Shown piece by piece: positions 6,501 through 7,620 of a stretch of 7,620 nucleotides of DNA. This DNA is from Bacillota bacterium (GTDB lineage Bacteria; Bacillota; Clostridia; Oscillospirales; Acutalibacteraceae). Position 1 is the first letter of the stretch; every line of letters starts with the position of its first letter. The stretch is taken from positions 1-7,620 of the forward strand of contig WQTL01000416.1 of NCBI GenBank assembly GCA_009786275.1, given 5' to 3'. A program made the position numbers and the translations under genes. A model generated the notes under the pieces. That model ran no database searches. It saw only the letters and a list, made by a program, of their open reading frames with translations, and had not been told where the DNA came from.

Positions 6501-6737
6501 TTACTGAAACGTCTTCGGGTTGGTGTACCCCGGCTCGACCAGGACATTGTCCTTGCCCTTGACGCACTCGTTGTACACGCCCTCCCATTCGCCGAAGGAG
6601 TATTCCTCGACGCTGACGCTGATGTACTTGCTCGGCTTGCCCATGGTCTTGTTGACCACGGCGGCGATCTGCTCGGCGGCATCCTGCAACTGCTTTTGGC
6701 TGGGGCCGCTGATGGTTTTGATGACGATGTGTGGCAT
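6501..6737 (-). CDS. 4-oxalocrotonate tautomerase-family protein (PptA-like)
   Basis: This protein has 78 residues. It starts MPHIVIKT; removal of Met exposes Pro1, the catalytic base of this superfamily. The middle holds a helix (KQLQDAAEQIAAVVNKTMGK), then a second strand YISVSVEEYSFGEW, and it ends with KGKDNVLVEPGY. The spacing and the W-x2-V/I-x(n)-L-x-PGY ending resemble E. coli PptA (77 residues) more than the 62-residue 4-OT enzymes. Members convert unsaturated keto acids and enols or remain of unknown substrate. It is likely a dimer or hexamer in the cytoplasm. AGGAGG stands 10 bases before the ATG and an extended -10 box lies upstream, so it heads the unit that continues into the MFS exporter. 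It looks complete. Confidence 0.85.
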   Translation of the reverse strand: MPHIVIKTISGPSQKQLQDAAEQIAAVVNKTMGKPSKYISVSVEEYSFGEWEGVYNECVKGKDNVLVEPGYTNPKTFQ

Positions 6738-6758
6738 GGTTTGATCTCCTCCTGTAAT

Positions 6759-6767
6759 ATTATAGCA
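6759..6767 (-). promoter_or_regulatory. Extended -10 promoter for the tautomerase-exporter unit
   Basis: On the minus strand TGCTATAAT (extended -10) lies 22 bases before the tautomerase ATG, between it and the phosphatase stop. No good -35 box sits at 16-18 bases; TTGAGC occurs at 22 bases, too far for a classic promoter. An extended -10 can act with a weak -35. Confidence 0.5.
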
Positions 6768-6793
6768 AAGTTATGAGGTTAGTTGCGCTCAAT

Positions 6794-7420
6794 CTAATGC
6801 AGGTGCGCGGTATCGTTCATCATCACAAACCGCGTTACCTCCCGGCCATCCTCGCCGGTGCTGTAGTTGACCACGTTCACGCAGGTGTTATCCTGCGCGA
6901 ATTTGAAATCCGACGGGAGGGACATCCGCAGCGCGGCGGCGAGCAGCCGCTGGTTGATGCCCACGTGGCCTACCAGAACGACCGTCGCGTCCGCCGCGAA
7001 GGTCTGCCTGACGCGGCTGATGACCCGGTAGGCCCGGCTCTGGAGGTAGTAGGGATCCTTGATTGCCAGATCGTAGCCGTCCCCGTAATCCCCGGCGGGG
7101 ACGTCGTCGTATGGCAGGACGGCGGGGCAGATTTCCTGCGCGCGCGCATGGCCGCGCACAGCGTAGTCGGTTCCGACCTCTACCAATTCGTGGAGGATAT
7201 GTACGGGCATGTTGTTTTTGCGGATGGAGATTTCGTTGGCGGTGCGCAGGGCGCGCAGAAGGGGGCTGCATACAAGCGCGTCGATCGCAAGGCCCTCGCA
7301 GCGCTCGCCCAGCAGCCGGGCCTGCTGAAGCCCCCGGGGGCTTACATCCGGGTCCGCGACCCAAACGGAGCCGGGGACGTTGTTCAGGGACTCCGCGTGC
7401 CGGACGATGATGAGGTTCAT
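6794..7420 (-). CDS. Histidine phosphatase family protein (phosphoglycerate mutase-like)
   Basis: This 208-residue protein opens with MNLIIVRHAES, where Arg7-His8 form the RHG/RHA motif and His8 is the phospho-accepting residue. SPLLRALRTA (52-61) supplies the second Arg (Arg56), Glu78 in LHELVEVG is the likely proton donor, and GHVG (151-154) holds the second catalytic His152. The end DNTCVNVVNYS to MNDTAHL is typical of the branch that includes alpha-ribazole phosphatase-like and general small-molecule phosphatases. Substrate is unknown. The start at 7420 matches the family N-terminus and has GGAGAGG upstream; a longer frame to 7516 would prepend 32 unrelated residues and is rejected. Its ATG overlaps the stop of a 25-codon leader ORF (ATGA), suggesting translational coupling. 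Promoter activity from the neighbouring insertion element probably drives it. Complete. Confidence 0.88.
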   Translation of the reverse strand: MNLIIVRHAESLNNVPGSVWVADPDVSPRGLQQARLLGERCEGLAIDALVCSPLLRALRTANEISIRKNNMPVHILHELVEVGTDYAVRGHARAQEICPAVLPYDDVPAGDYGDGYDLAIKDPYYLQSRAYRVISRVRQTFAADATVVLVGHVGINQRLLAAALRMSLPSDFKFAQDNTCVNVVNYSTGEDGREVTRFVMMNDTAHLH

Positions 7421-7494
7421 ATCGCAGCCTCTCCGGTTTTCATTTGCTTGAATTGTTTCTCTGTCTCGGCGGGTTTCTTGACGGTGACTTGCAT
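7417..7494 (-). CDS. 25-codon leader ORF overlapping the phosphatase start
   Basis: ATG at 7494 has AAGGGG 8 bases upstream and the frame ends in TGA that overlaps the phosphatase ATG by four bases (ATGA), the classic coupling arrangement. The peptide starts MQVTVKKPAETEKQF and ends KTGEAAI. The first eight residues resemble the start of small cupin proteins (M-I-VEKPTEE), so it may be the stub of a cupin gene cut off near its tenth codon; the match is too short to rely on. Alternatively it is a genuine leader peptide that helps the ribosome reach the phosphatase gene. No low-complexity or attenuator-type codon run is seen. Confidence 0.4.
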   Translation of the reverse strand: MQVTVKKPAETEKQFKQMKTGEAAI

Positions 7495-7516
7495 ATGATT
7501 GTCCCCTTCGAATCAA

Positions 7517-7547
7517 TTGGTACCCTATTATAGTCAGTCAGTATAAT
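7517..7547 (+). promoter_or_regulatory. Weak upstream promoter toward the transposase
   Basis: A TATAAT at 7542-7547 on the plus strand has a partial -35 TTGGTA at 7517-7522 with a long 19-base spacer. A transcript from here would carry the AAGGAG at 7562-7567, unlike one from the consensus promoter downstream. Activity is uncertain. Confidence 0.25.
7527..7532 (-). promoter_or_regulatory. Outward-facing -10 box toward leader ORF and phosphatase
   Basis: TATAAT on the minus strand lies 32 bases before the leader ATG, with no good -35 (CAACTG at 17 bases). It is the mirror image of the plus-strand TATAAT at 7542-7547. If active, the insertion element itself drives the phosphatase unit. Confidence 0.35.
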
Positions 7548-7552
7548 AACAG

Positions 7553-7581
7553 TTGACAATGAAGGAGAAATGTGATATAAT
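7553..7581 (+). promoter_or_regulatory. Perfect consensus sigma-A promoter at the transposase start
   Basis: TTGACA (7553-7558), a 17-base spacer and TATAAT (7576-7581) match the consensus at all twelve positions. The expected transcription start, about seven bases after the -10 box, coincides with the A of the transposase ATG at 7588, so the message would be leaderless or nearly so. An AAGGAG Shine-Dalgarno sequence lies inside the spacer and would not be transcribed from this promoter. Confidence 0.8.
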
Positions 7582-7587
7582 ATTGAC

Positions 7588-7620
7588 ATGGCATATAGTA
7601 TAGATTTCAGAAAAAGAGCA
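7588..7620 (+). CDS. IS630-family transposase, first 11 codons only
   Basis: The frame reads MAYSIDFRKRA and runs off the right edge. This start is characteristic of IS630-type transposases such as the IS630-Spn1 group (MAYSIDFRKKV), where it leads into a helix-turn-helix DNA-binding domain followed by a DDE catalytic domain. Nothing beyond the first residues can be seen. It is the only plus-strand gene in the window, divergent from the phosphatase unit. The call rests on eleven residues plus the AT-rich, promoter-bearing flank. Confidence 0.6.
   Translation, partial: MAYSIDFRKRA

Larger units (their letters stand above)
7521..7620 (+). mobile_element. Left end of an IS630-like insertion sequence (continues beyond the window)
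   Basis: The transposase start at 7588 and the AT-rich run before it, which breaks sharply from the GC-rich flank at about 7520, mark an insertion-element end. IS630/Tc1 elements insert at TA; the TA at 7521-7522 is the likeliest border, followed by CCCTATTATAGTCAGTCAG as the presumed terminal repeat. The partner repeat is outside the window, so the exact end is inferred. Confidence 0.4.

Noticed and set aside
6773..7498. Plus-strand open frame of 241 codons opposite the phosphatase
   Set aside because: It has no recognisable domain, no ribosome binding site, and full overlap with a phosphatase whose catalytic motifs are all present.
1..7620. CRISPR array, tRNA or rRNA genes
   Set aside because: I saw no regularly spaced repeats and no cloverleaf or rRNA-like conserved stretches on either strand.

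Overview
The window looks like chromosomal DNA of a GC-rich, Gram-positive, Clostridia-type Firmicute, probably a gut organism. The signs are strong AGGAGG-type ribosome binding sites, sigma-A style promoters with extended -10 boxes, a MAYSIDFRKRA-type (IS630-like) transposase start, and typical gut Firmicute families (GH31 glycosidase, beta-helix protein, YhhN, DUF1294, phi13-type phage tail protein). No taxon is assigned. Almost every gene lies on the minus strand, so transcription runs from right to left; only the transposase at the right edge is on the plus strand.

Layout from right to left (5' to 3' of the minus strand): an IS630-like element begins at the right edge (about 7521-7620) with a consensus promoter. 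Next come a 25-codon leader ORF and an overlapping histidine phosphatase. A second unit has its own extended -10 promoter and holds a PptA/4-oxalocrotonate-type tautomerase, an MFS exporter, and the first ~18 codons of a DUF1294-like membrane protein that then breaks off. A third unit is a mini-HU gene of only 39 codons with its own promoter and terminator. The fourth unit holds a YhhN-family membrane protein, an overlapping protein that joins a uracil-DNA-glycosylase-like Fe-S domain to a HEPN ribonuclease-like domain, an intact GH31 glycoside hydrolase, and a chimeric ORF. The chimeric ORF starts as a two-helix membrane protein, switches to the middle of a beta-helix protein, and stops where sequence of a phage major tail protein begins.

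Two things stand out. First, the UDG-like/HEPN fusion (3146-4228) combines an Fe-S base-excision domain carrying a CxxC...KC-x11-C pattern with an RNxxxH HEPN domain. This is a plausible nucleic-acid-sensing or toxin-type effector, and I know of no characterised system with this architecture. Second, the window holds an unusual number of mid-gene breaks (near 262, near 990, in the HU gene, in DUF1294, and perhaps in the leader ORF). These may be real illegitimate recombination in an accessory region, or chimeric assembly or cloning; the sequence alone cannot decide. Any conclusion that rests on linkage across these points should be treated with care.
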